From: Nocardioidaceae bacterium
GTDB lineage: Bacteria > Actinomycetota > Actinomycetes > Propionibacteriales > Nocardioidaceae
Length of the DNA stretch: 7,020 nucleotides
Assembly (NCBI GenBank): GCA_020438665.1
Contig: JAGQUE010000729.1
Coordinates: 1-7,020, forward strand
Direction of reading: 5' to 3'
The translations under genes were made by a program, and so were the position numbers. The notes under the pieces are model-generated. The model was not told the origin of the DNA. It ran no database searches and saw only the letters and a list, made by a program, of their open reading frames with translations. Of the stretch, positions 1 through 6,745 are shown piece by piece (position 1 is the first letter of the stretch; each line of letters starts with the position of its first letter).

Positions 1-60
1 GACAGTGTGGGCGTGATGCAGGCAAGTTGTTGACTGCCATCGGCCGCCCGTCGGGCAGAA

Positions 61-92
61 GCCCCGCGAGCGTCTCGGGTCGCTCGCGGGGC
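61..92. terminator. Probable terminator hairpin ending the leftward dnd operon
   Basis: Positions 61-72 (GCCCCGCGAGCG) and 81-92 (CGCTCGCGGGGC) are perfect reverse complements, giving a 12-bp GC-rich stem with an 8-base loop (73-80). It lies 60 bases beyond the stop codon of the last minus-strand gene, where an operon terminator is expected. On the minus strand the stem is followed only by TTCT, so there is no long U-tract; many high-GC actinobacterial terminators also lack one. The stem is symmetric and could serve both strands if a plus-strand gene ends just to the left. That it terminates transcription is an inference from structure and position. Confidence 0.7.
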
Positions 93-152
93 GTCAGCCG
101 TATGGCGTGCCTCGGGCGTCCCCGTCGGAGAATGAAAGAAGTGGCGCCGGGG

Positions 153-1601
153 TCAGTCGCGAACGAGCCGGTGCCCCCGAAGCGACACTCCGGCGGCGCT
201 CAACGTCGCTTCCCACCCCCTGAGCTGGCCGATCCGCTCGGGATGCTCATAGAGCCCCGCCCGGATCTCGGCCCGAGTGAGCCGCTCGTAGAGACTGCGC
301 CTTGGGTGGTCACCTCCGAGGAACTCCTCCTTGCGATGCAACAACGGTGGGTTGTCCGACCGGGTGTAGTCGCGCCAGTCGACCGAGAGTCTTCGGAGGT
401 TGACCGTGATCGCCGAGCGCAGCACCGGATGTGGGTCGCGGTCGAAGTCCGGGTAGGTCAGATACGAAACCTGCGGCTCCGTCACGGAAAGCTTGATCAT
501 GTTCGCGCTCGCGATCGTCCCGGCGAGCACCCGAGCGCAGCCCTCGTAGACCTGCAGCACTGGCGGGATCTCCGCCATCGCGGAGCGATGGACGTACAGG
601 GCGCTCGGCGTCTGCTTTCCGACCTTCGACCCGCGCGCGTTGACGTAGAGCATCGCTTGGTCACCACATGCCAGCAGCAGCCGATCCGCCTGCAGGCACG
701 CTTCTTGGTACGTGCCGAAGAGCGCTCGAATGTCACCCGCAAGCTGGCCGTCGAGCTGGGAGAACCTGGGGCGCCTGCCAAAGCGAGACAGTGCCACGTA
801 GATGAGGAGCTCGGCTCGGCGTTGGACTGTGACCTGGTCCCAATAGTCGTCGTCGGTGACTTGTCGAATCAGGCGCTGCGCCTTGCCGAGGCTTCCGAGC
901 GCCTCCTGAATGTCCGCGAGCTGGCCCGGCGGCAGCTCCCCCACCCTTGGCGAACGGGCGTGCGCCTGCATGAATGCGAGCAGCGGGGCGAGGGTCTCCT
1001 GGTTGGCCTCGTACTGCGCCTGCGGGTCGATGGTCACCCGCGGTCGGTACGCGTAGACGCGGGACGCGACGAAGCGCTGGGCTGCCGCCTCCTCGCGGAA
1101 GACGTAGAAGATTCCCGGAGCTGCGGCGTAAGGCTTCACGTCGAGCGATGACTCGATCCATTCGGCCAGCTCGTTCTGGTCATAGAACTTCTGGAAGGTG
1201 CCGGCCCTGGTGAGGGTTCCGTCGCCCATCGGGCGTCCGACGAGGTCGCGGGCGTCCCATGTCATGCGGGCCGAGACGACCAGCAGCTGCTCTGTTAGCT
1301 CCCAAGCGGAGCGCAGTACCTCGCGCCGCTCTCCCGGGTGCTCGATGACGTTGATGACGAAGCCGAGATTCACCACCGCGGCAGGGCGCGGCTGGGCGCT
1401 GGGCCGGTGCGTGGGGTCCCACCCGTCGACCGGGTAGCCGAGCGCTCGGAGATGCCGAAGGTCGTCGCCCTTGCCGCAGCCGTAGTCGAAGACCGTCGAG
1501 CCTTCGGGGAGTAGACCGTCTGCCATCGCGGTCGCCATGGGACGAGACAGCGCTACCCGTGTGAGCGCTGTCTTGTGCCGGGCGACCGCCCCCACGGTCA
1601 T
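153..1601 (-). CDS. DNA phosphorothioation-associated putative methyltransferase
   Basis: This 482-residue protein matches the family found beside dnd genes and named DNA phosphorothioation-associated putative methyltransferase. The N-terminus has the family opening RHKTALTRVALSRP (residues 8-21). A SAM-binding motif I follows, VFDYGCGKGDD (37-47), then GWDP (60-63) and NLGFVINVIEHPGER (78-92) on the next strands of a Rossmann-type methyltransferase fold. The remaining ~300 residues resemble no catalytic domain I can name. They contain SYLTYPDFDRDPHPVL (379-394) and NPPLLHRKEEFL (417-428). The NPP tripeptide recalls the (D/N)PP(Y/F) motif of amino-methyltransferases, but it lies far from motif I and lacks the aromatic residue, so it is weak evidence. 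The ATG shares ATGA with the dndE stop, giving a 4-base overlap and probable translational coupling; the upstream Shine-Dalgarno is poor. Substrate and target (DNA base, RNA or protein) are unknown. It is the last gene of the operon. Confidence 0.85.
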   Translation of the reverse strand: MTVGAVARHKTALTRVALSRPMATAMADGLLPEGSTVFDYGCGKGDDLRHLRALGYPVDGWDPTHRPSAQPRPAAVVNLGFVINVIEHPGERREVLRSAWELTEQLLVVSARMTWDARDLVGRPMGDGTLTRAGTFQKFYDQNELAEWIESSLDVKPYAAAPGIFYVFREEAAAQRFVASRVYAYRPRVTIDPQAQYEANQETLAPLLAFMQAHARSPRVGELPPGQLADIQEALGSLGKAQRLIRQVTDDDYWDQVTVQRRAELLIYVALSRFGRRPRFSQLDGQLAGDIRALFGTYQEACLQADRLLLACGDQAMLYVNARGSKVGKQTPSALYVHRSAMAEIPPVLQVYEGCARVLAGTIASANMIKLSVTEPQVSYLTYPDFDRDPHPVLRSAITVNLRRLSVDWRDYTRSDNPPLLHRKEEFLGGDHPRRSLYERLTRAEIRAGLYEHPERIGQLRGWEATLSAAGVSLRGHRLVRD

Positions 1602-1993
1602 GCCGCCGGAGAACCTGCTTCGAGGCCGAGCGAGGCAAAGCCGGCCACATCAGTGACGCGGGTGTCGCCCACCAGGTAGCCAATGCCGCGGTGGAGATGC
1701 AGCCGGAACTGGTTGGCCAGTGTCTCCTCGTCGAGCGGTAGACCATCGTTGTGGCAACGCATCTGCAGCAGCGCCCAGAGGACGTCGCCCAGCTCGCCGC
1801 TGAAGGTGCGCCAGCTCATCTCGACGTTGCTGTCCAAAGTCAGCTTGATCGGTGGCGGCGTCGCGGGCTCGGCAAGCGAGCGGCACAACGCCCAGCGGCA
1901 CAGCACGTTCCAGTGTTGGATGCCGGTACGGCGCTTGAGGGTGATCAGCTGGTCGCGTGCTTGCTGGCTGACTCGAATGTGATCAAGCGGCAT
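1598..1993 (-). CDS. dndE: DNA sulfur modification protein DndE
   Basis: This small basic protein of 131 residues is close to the usual DndE length (about 110-130). The diagnostic core is at residues 19-40, with LKRRTGIQHWNVLCRWALC and two cysteines (C32, C37); a second conserved-looking stretch is HLHRGIGYL (99-107). DndE is required for phosphorothioation in characterised systems. The E. coli protein forms a tetramer and binds nicked double-stranded DNA, but its exact step is not settled. I chose the ATG at 1993 because GGGAG lies 5 bases upstream and the family similarity begins there (MPLDHIRVS). A GTG at 2005 would add four residues and overlap dndD, but has no ribosome binding site. The gene starts 2 bases after the dndD stop and overlaps the methyltransferase start by 4 bases. 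Confidence 0.93.
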   Translation of the reverse strand: MPLDHIRVSQQARDQLITLKRRTGIQHWNVLCRWALCRSLAEPATPPPIKLTLDSNVEMSWRTFSGELGDVLWALLQMRCHNDGLPLDEETLANQFRLHLHRGIGYLVGDTRVTDVAGFASLGLEAGSPAA

Positions 1994-1995
1994 GG

Positions 1996-3969
1996 TCACT
2001 CCCACCAGTAGCCGTCGTTGACGAAGGTTGCGTTGGTCTCGGGGTCGAACTCGAGGTGGTAGCTGCGTCCGACGTGCGGTGCGAGGCGCGCGAACGCTTC
2101 CTCGTCGACCTCGGTGTCAGTCGAGAGCAGGACCACCTGGTGGCTGGCCTGCGGGAAGTACCGCTCCAGCAGGTGACCACGGTGCGACCCGTCGAGGCGT
2201 CCGAGCGGCGTGTCGATAACCACCGGCAACGGCTGCCCGGCTGCCCGCGCCAAGCCCCACAGAAGCGCGACGGCAAGCAGCTGCCGCTCACCCGCCGACA
2301 GGTTCTTTGCCGGCAAGGTGTGACCATCGACACCCGTGAGGGTGACCGTGTGGGTCTCGGGATCGATGTGCACGTCCGTGATGAGGCGCTGCTTGCGAAG
2401 CAACTGTCCCAGAGCCTCGAGGACCAGCTGGGAAATCCGCACAAGGTGACGCTTCGTTGCTTCGACTCGAAGGCTGTCGAGCGTGGCTCGAACCCGGTCG
2501 ACGTGCTCGATCAGGCGCCGGTCATCGTCGGCCGCCAGGTTGGCGTGCGCCGCCTTGTCGAGCGCCGCCTCGTAGGCGGCAGTTGCCTTCGCCCGATCCG
2601 CCCCGGTCATGGCGAGACGCTCGGTCGCGACGTGGTGGGCCGCCTCGGCACGCATCAAGATCTCACGTGCCTCCTCGCGCCGCATGTGGAGCGGAGCCAG
2701 CGCCTCGGCATCCGGGATTGCTGCCAACGTCCGCTCGACCTGGTCGAGTTCAGCCTTGAACTGCGCCCTGCGTTGCAGGGCCGATTCGAGTCGTTTGCGT
2801 GACTCGGGAAGCGTCGTGGCGAGCAAGCCTTCCAGCACCAGATGGTCGGGGAAACCGATCAGCTCTTCGGTGTCCGCAGAGCTGCGCCGCTGATCGCGGT
2901 CACCCTTTAGGAACTCCTCGACCGCCGCGATGGTGGAGGCCTTGACCTTTGCATCGGCGAGCTTCTGGAGGAGGGTGTCGTCGCGCGCCGAGAACGCTTC
3001 GACAAGCAGCGCGTCGCGCTTGGCGTCCGCCTCCTGTCGTACCTGAGTGGCGACCTGGGCGAGCAGAGTCGGGACCAGTAGAAGTGGCGTCACGTCGGCC
3101 AACTCATGACGAACCTCGTCCTCGCAGCGCGCGAGACCCGAGCGGACCATGCTGGCGGTTGCTTCTGCAGATTCGCGCTGTTCAAACAGTTCACCGCCCG
3201 AAGCGCGGTAGGCCTCGGTCGCCTCGAAGAAGAGCTTCTGCGCGCGCTCCAGCTCCGTCTGCCGGGCCGCTACTTCTCCGGCGGCGGCTTCTTCCGCTTG
3301 ACGGTGTGCCGTGACGAGCTGCTTCTTCTCTTCGACGCTCTGGCGCAGGTGGTCCGGCACCTGCTCGCCGCGGTGGCGGCGCTTGAGAACCGACAGGTCG
3401 GTACTCAGACGCTCAACGAGGTCGAGCCCAAGCAACGCGTCGAGCGCCGAGCCAAGCACCTGACGCGAACGGTCGAGATCAGCGAGCGCCTCGATCTGCT
3501 CCCCGTCGAAGAAGAACAGGCCGGCGATGCCGCGCGGCAGGAACGTCTCAACATGCTCGTTCCATGTGCTGGTGAGGGACTGGTTGTGCCTACCGTCGAC
3601 GGAGACGAGCAAGATCTCGCGGATCGATGAGCCCGTGCTCTTCCAGCTGCGACGAATCCAGTAGCGATGCTCGCGCCCTTCCTGATGGGCGGTGAAGGTC
3701 AGCTCGATCGCTGCGCCTTCGGTCTCGGGCACACCGCGGTGAATGAGGCCGCGAAGGTAGTTCTCGTAGCTGCCAGTTCGCCGACCGGTGTTCTGGGAGA
3801 GCGAGCCATAAAGCGCCAGCTGAATGGACTCCAGGATCGTCGTCTTGCCAGCACCGTTCAGACCGCCGACAAGCACGATCGGCTTGTTTCGTGAGGGCGG
3901 CGTCAGGTCGATGACGTGCCGGTCTGCGAAGGTGCAGACGTTGTGAAGAACGAGCTCGTTGAGGATCAC
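1996..3969 (-). CDS. dndD: DNA sulfur modification ATPase DndD
   Basis: This 657-residue protein is an SMC/Rad50-like ATPase of the DndD family and has the normal family length. The N-terminal half of the ATPase has Walker A GGLNGAGKTT (35-44) and FFFDGEQIE (152-160), typical of DndD. The middle, about 205-285 and 390-510, is rich in Glu, Ala, Arg, Gln and Leu with few helix breakers before 510, as expected for two coiled-coil arms. The C-terminal half has the ABC signature LSAGERQ (557-563), Walker B with D-loop VVIDTPLGRLD (583-593) and a switch region LLSTDTEVD (614-622). No CxxC zinc hook is present; C282 is the only cysteine in the central region. DndD is needed for sulfur incorporation and is thought to couple ATP hydrolysis to DNA handling by the DndCDE complex. 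It starts with GTG, which shares GTGA with the dndC stop, and AAGGAG lies 8 bases upstream. Confidence 0.95.
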   Translation of the reverse strand: MILNELVLHNVCTFADRHVIDLTPPSRNKPIVLVGGLNGAGKTTILESIQLALYGSLSQNTGRRTGSYENYLRGLIHRGVPETEGAAIELTFTAHQEGREHRYWIRRSWKSTGSSIREILLVSVDGRHNQSLTSTWNEHVETFLPRGIAGLFFFDGEQIEALADLDRSRQVLGSALDALLGLDLVERLSTDLSVLKRRHRGEQVPDHLRQSVEEKKQLVTAHRQAEEAAAGEVAARQTELERAQKLFFEATEAYRASGGELFEQRESAEATASMVRSGLARCEDEVRHELADVTPLLLVPTLLAQVATQVRQEADAKRDALLVEAFSARDDTLLQKLADAKVKASTIAAVEEFLKGDRDQRRSSADTEELIGFPDHLVLEGLLATTLPESRKRLESALQRRAQFKAELDQVERTLAAIPDAEALAPLHMRREEAREILMRAEAAHHVATERLAMTGADRAKATAAYEAALDKAAHANLAADDDRRLIEHVDRVRATLDSLRVEATKRHLVRISQLVLEALGQLLRKQRLITDVHIDPETHTVTLTGVDGHTLPAKNLSAGERQLLAVALLWGLARAAGQPLPVVIDTPLGRLDGSHRGHLLERYFPQASHQVVLLSTDTEVDEEAFARLAPHVGRSYHLEFDPETNATFVNDGYWWE

Positions 3970-5498
3970 GAGGTGGGCTCCTTCGCGCGAACGTAGCCAT
4001 CAGCCAGATCAAGCGGATCCGGTTCTACCTCCGTGGACTCCTCGGGGACCCGGTCGAGTGCCGACTTGCGCTTACGAGCGCGCTCCGTGGCATCCTCGAT
4101 GTCGTCGTAGAAACCGCGTCGCAGCGCCTTCTCCAGCGACTCGAACAGACCGGCCCGGCGCACCTGAGCCCGCTGGCGCTGCTCGATGTCGAGCAGTTCC
4201 CGCACGAGCTCGAAGTGGAGCCGGTCCTCGCCAACAACCTTCTGCAGCGAGTCGATCATGTCGCTGCCGAGCGGCAGGTGCTCATCGAGCGGACCGCCCG
4301 GGTACGGCTCCCCCATCGCCTGCTCAAAGATGCCGGGCAGCCGGTCCTCGAACTCGTGCTTGTCCACGACCCAGATGCGTCGGATCTCTTCAAGCTCGGC
4401 CAGCGTCACCAGGTCGAGCGAGCGGACGTACTCCGGCCCGTTCTCCCGGATCCAGGCCTGCGCCTCCAGGAGGCGCTTGAGCCAGTCCTCACGGGCAGAC
4501 TGCTTGTAGGGACCGTGAATCGGCTGATCGTGGAAGAGCTGCACCGTTCCGTTCATGCGTCGGAAGTCGCGCAGGTGCTTGTCGTCAGCGACGTCGAGAG
4601 CGTTGCGCAGATCCAGGAGCGGAAGCATCCATTCCTTCTCCTCGTCGTTCTGGATCATCGCGGCCATTGACTTGTCTTGCTCGACGAGGGTGCAGGTCCA
4701 GCAGCCGAATCGACTATCGCCACAACTCGGCGTGCTGGAGTCAACCACCAGTGGGCACTCACCGTCCGCTGAGGCGCCCTGGTACATCGTCAGCAGCTCC
4801 TTGTTGGAGTACCCCCACGGGTTGGGCGACTGCATCAGGAGGGTCCAGACGTCGTCGTTCGACCAGTTCTCGATCGGCGAGTAGACGAGCGCGTTGGGCA
4901 GCGAGTCGTTCGGGCTCAGCAGGTCTCGCACGCGGCGCGACTCCAGTGCCGCCATGCGGGCGTGGCGACCAGAGCTCTCCGCCTTGCGAGTGCCGAGCAC
5001 CAAGATGGCCTCGCCGTGCGAGCGGACCATCTCGCGGATGAATGAGTTGGAGGGCTTGATCTTGAGACGCTCGGTGCACCAGCGGAACTTGGGCCGAGGT
5101 GCGGGGTAGCCCCTTCCAATGAGGTTCACCCAGAAGGTGTCCGTGACCGTGGGCGTCAGTCGGTGCGGCGTCAGCGGCAAGCCCTGGGCGTCGGCGGCTT
5201 CGGCCATGACGTCGAGCGAGTGCGTCACCCAGGCGGCGACCACCGGGTTCTCGACCAGCGTGTCGGTGCTGATGACGTGCACCGGCTTGGTGCGCTGCTC
5301 CGGCTTGAGCCCGGCCAGCGCCAACCAGACGACCTGCAGCGTCGCCGTCGAGTCCTTGCCGCCAGAGTAGCCGACTACCCATGGCACGCCGTCGGCCAAG
5401 TAGAGCTGCTGTGTCTGAGCGACCAGCGCATCGACCGTGCCGGCGAAGCCGAGATCATCGAACGCTGAGCGCGGTCGGATCGGCAGGTTGGTAGTCAC
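3966..5498 (-). CDS. dndC: DNA sulfur modification protein DndC, PP-loop ATP pyrophosphatase of the PAPS reductase family
   Basis: This 510-residue protein activates and transfers sulfur for phosphorothioation. The family is known to bind an iron-sulfur cluster and to have ATP pyrophosphatase activity. The PP-loop is GYSGGKDST (43-51) in an N-terminal adenine-nucleotide alpha-hydrolase fold. HVISTDTLVENP (74-85), KFRWCTERLKIKP (137-149) and VLGTRKAESSGR (167-178) follow, as in PAPS reductase-like enzymes. Four cysteines at C248, C259, C266 and C269, in the stretch ending SCGDSRFGCWTC, are the likely cluster ligands. C141 is a separate conserved-looking cysteine and may be a sulfur carrier; this assignment is an inference. 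The C-terminus (about 440-510) is charged and probably flexible. It starts with GTG, overlaps the dndB stop as GTGA, and has GAGGAG 7 bases upstream. It is the second gene of the operon and would take sulfur from the divergent DndA. Confidence 0.96.
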   Translation of the reverse strand: MTTNLPIRPRSAFDDLGFAGTVDALVAQTQQLYLADGVPWVVGYSGGKDSTATLQVVWLALAGLKPEQRTKPVHVISTDTLVENPVVAAWVTHSLDVMAEAADAQGLPLTPHRLTPTVTDTFWVNLIGRGYPAPRPKFRWCTERLKIKPSNSFIREMVRSHGEAILVLGTRKAESSGRHARMAALESRRVRDLLSPNDSLPNALVYSPIENWSNDDVWTLLMQSPNPWGYSNKELLTMYQGASADGECPLVVDSSTPSCGDSRFGCWTCTLVEQDKSMAAMIQNDEEKEWMLPLLDLRNALDVADDKHLRDFRRMNGTVQLFHDQPIHGPYKQSAREDWLKRLLEAQAWIRENGPEYVRSLDLVTLAELEEIRRIWVVDKHEFEDRLPGIFEQAMGEPYPGGPLDEHLPLGSDMIDSLQKVVGEDRLHFELVRELLDIEQRQRAQVRRAGLFESLEKALRRGFYDDIEDATERARKRKSALDRVPEESTEVEPDPLDLADGYVRAKEPTS

Positions 5499-6652
5499 TT
5501 CTTCTCTCCTCGAGCTAGGGCTTCCTCGGCGCGCTGTTCGTCAGGCGGCAGCGGCAAGCCCAGAGTGGTTCGTATGTAGGCGGTCGTCAGTTCGACATTG
5601 CGCCGGCTCTTACTGACGTTGCCGCCGGAGGTCGCACGGCCCTCCCAGACGGCTGCGTTCGCGCGGTGCCAGTCAATGGTCTTGAGCTTCATGAGGGTCT
5701 GCTCCCAGACCTGAGGGTCTTCGCTCTTCCGCAGTAGGGCGTTGCCGACCCTGCCGAGGGCATGCAGAACGATGCTGTGCGTGTGAATGAAGTCCTCGCG
5801 CAGGCCGCCAGCGGTGATCTCTCCGCTCGAGGCTTGGAGCCACTGCGGGAACTGAGTCGCGACTGCCTGCCAATATTTCGAGGCCAGCTGAACGCGGCTT
5901 TCGAACTCGTCCTCGTGGATCCCCTCAAGGAGCGAGGCATTGGCCGTGTGCATCGCTGAAAGCGTGAACAGTTTGCGGGAGCGGCGAGACAGGCTGCTGT
6001 TCTCCATGTCCGTCGCGTCCCGCAGGAAGGCGTTGCTGTTGACGACCTGGCGCGTTAGCTCGGCCATGGGGTCACGGTGGTCGTAGAGGACCCCGATCGA
6101 CGGCGGCGGCCGGACGGCGTAGCGGTTGAGGTCGGCGAACATCTGCTGGCAGCGCTGCAGGCCGACGTCGATGAACATGACGATGGCGATCGTCTCGTCG
6201 CCGAGTGCAGGGTTCTCCGCGAGCGCCTGCTGGATGGCCGCACGGCGGTGCTGTCCGTCGTTGATCACGAAGGTGGCCGACATCGGGATAGTGAGGGTGC
6301 CGACTCGTTCTGCGGCACCGCTGCCTCCGGCGAGTGACTCGAAGCGCACCTCGGCGTTCACGCTCGCCGTCAGCGCCGAGAAGATGTAGCTGTCGGGATT
6401 CTCGACGACGTAGCGAGCCATCTCCGGTACGCGCCCCTTGTTGAGCGAGCGCTGGGCTCGCATCTCCGGCGGCAGCTCCTCCTCGTTGAAGAGGAAGAGG
6501 CGCGGGATGATTCGCAGCGGGCACATCGTGACGTAGTACTCGTGGCCAGCCTGGGTGCCCCGGATCGCCGGGAACACGTACTCGAACGCGCCCGACCGTG
6601 GGGTCGGCGAGGAGGCCGGCGTCGTCTCCGTCGTTCCCTTGCCACTCGCCAT
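5495..6652 (-). CDS. dndB: DNA sulfur modification accessory and regulatory protein DndB (DGQHR family)
   Basis: This 385-residue protein carries the DGQHR hallmark in FVINDGQHRRAAI (128-140), followed by MFADLNRYAVRPPPS (171-185), which also fits the family. The conserved start FEYVFPAIRGTQAGHEYYV is at residues 23-41. It is preceded by about 20 Ser/Thr/Pro-rich residues that look disordered. DndB is not essential for the modification. In Salmonella and other systems it represses the dnd operon by binding its promoter, and its loss raises or alters modification. The ATG at 6652 is the only plausible start before the conserved region. AGGA lies 8 bases upstream, and a second purine run AGAGG is too close to be useful. 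As the first gene after the divergent spacer it is well placed for autoregulation through the repeats at 6671-6745, which is an inference. Confidence 0.94.
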   Translation of the reverse strand: MASGKGTTETTPASSPTPRSGAFEYVFPAIRGTQAGHEYYVTMCPLRIIPRLFLFNEEELPPEMRAQRSLNKGRVPEMARYVVENPDSYIFSALTASVNAEVRFESLAGGSGAAERVGTLTIPMSATFVINDGQHRRAAIQQALAENPALGDETIAIVMFIDVGLQRCQQMFADLNRYAVRPPPSIGVLYDHRDPMAELTRQVVNSNAFLRDATDMENSSLSRRSRKLFTLSAMHTANASLLEGIHEDEFESRVQLASKYWQAVATQFPQWLQASSGEITAGGLREDFIHTHSIVLHALGRVGNALLRKSEDPQVWEQTLMKLKTIDWHRANAAVWEGRATSGGNVSKSRRNVELTTAYIRTTLGLPLPPDEQRAEEALARGEKK

Positions 6653-6670
6653 ACCTCTAGTCCTACCATT

Positions 6671-6712
6671 GTTTGGATCTACTTCCGAACACCACCCCGT
6701 ACCAATCCAAAC
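6671..6712. repeat. 8-bp inverted repeat in the divergent promoter
   Basis: GTTTGGAT (6671-6678) and ATCCAAAC (6705-6712) are perfect reverse complements separated by 26 bases. The long gap makes a stable hairpin unlikely, so a pair of protein-binding half-sites is the better reading. The arms flank direct repeat copy 1 and are near the centre of the spacer. Confidence 0.5.
6682..6691. repeat. Direct repeat copy 1 in the divergent promoter
   Basis: CTTCCGAACA occurs here and again at 6736-6745, with starts 54 bases apart, close to five helical turns. Its core TTC-C-GAA is a short imperfect palindrome. This copy sits in the middle of the spacer, between the two arms of the inverted repeat, and so on the dndB side of the dndA start. 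It is a candidate operator half-site. Confidence 0.6.
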
Positions 6713-6735
6713 TTCGACCCGTACAGAGGGCTAGG

Positions 6736-6745
6736 CTTCCGAACA
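6736..6745. repeat. Direct repeat copy 2, abutting the dndA start codon
   Basis: This is an exact second copy of CTTCCGAACA (first copy 6682-6691). Its last base is the A of the dndA ATG, and it overlaps the end of the putative -10 box at 6732-6737. A protein bound here would cover the dndA transcription start and initiation codon. The exact 10-base match inside a 92-base spacer is unlikely by chance. Confidence 0.6.

Larger units (their letters stand above)
6653..6744. promoter_or_regulatory. Divergent promoter region between dndB and dndA
   Basis: This 92-base spacer is the only non-coding gap of any size inside the locus and must hold the promoters for both directions. It is about 52% G+C, lower than the flanking genes. 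For dndA the best -10 candidate is TAGGCT (6732-6737), which fits the actinobacterial TANNNT pattern; no convincing -35 precedes it. For the leftward operon I find no -10 box strong enough to call. A 10-bp direct repeat and an 8-bp inverted repeat lie here, as expected for operator sites. Known DndB repressors act on the promoter of their own operon, so DndB is the natural candidate to bind here, but that is inferred. Confidence 0.8.

Noticed and set aside
1..33. Possible 3' end of a rightward gene finishing at TGA 31-33
   Set aside because: The frame is open from the window edge to that stop and lies before the hairpin at 61-92, so a convergent gene is possible. Ten codons with no recognisable sequence cannot support a call.
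27..1151. Long plus-strand open frame (374 codons) opposite the methyltransferase
   Set aside because: It begins with TTG, its translation is Arg/Val/Leu-rich with no recognisable motif, and it is antisense to a gene with clear SAM-binding motifs. Such antisense open frames are common in high-GC coding DNA.
1994..2005. GTG at 2005 as the dndE start
   Set aside because: It has no Shine-Dalgarno and would overlap dndD by 10 bases. The ATG at 1993 has GGGAG 5 bases upstream and matches where the family similarity begins.
2056..2802. Plus-strand open frame of 248 codons inside dndD
   Set aside because: It is antisense to the coiled-coil and C-terminal ATPase part of DndD, whose motifs are intact. 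It has no ribosome binding site or recognisable domain.
4759..5382. Minus-strand open frame of 207 codons in another frame of dndC
   Set aside because: It overlaps the PP-loop and substrate-binding motifs of DndC read in the correct frame. Its translation is a low-complexity Arg/Ala/Gly product typical of shadow frames.
6711..6720. Third, degenerate copy of the promoter repeat (ACTTCGACCC)
   Set aside because: It matches only the ACTTC part of the repeat and the spacing is uneven, so it is not distinguishable from chance.
6696..6724. Short direct repeat CCCGTAC at 6696-6702 and 6718-6724
   Set aside because: It is real but only 7 bp in a C-rich stretch; with no added symmetry it is too weak to call an operator.
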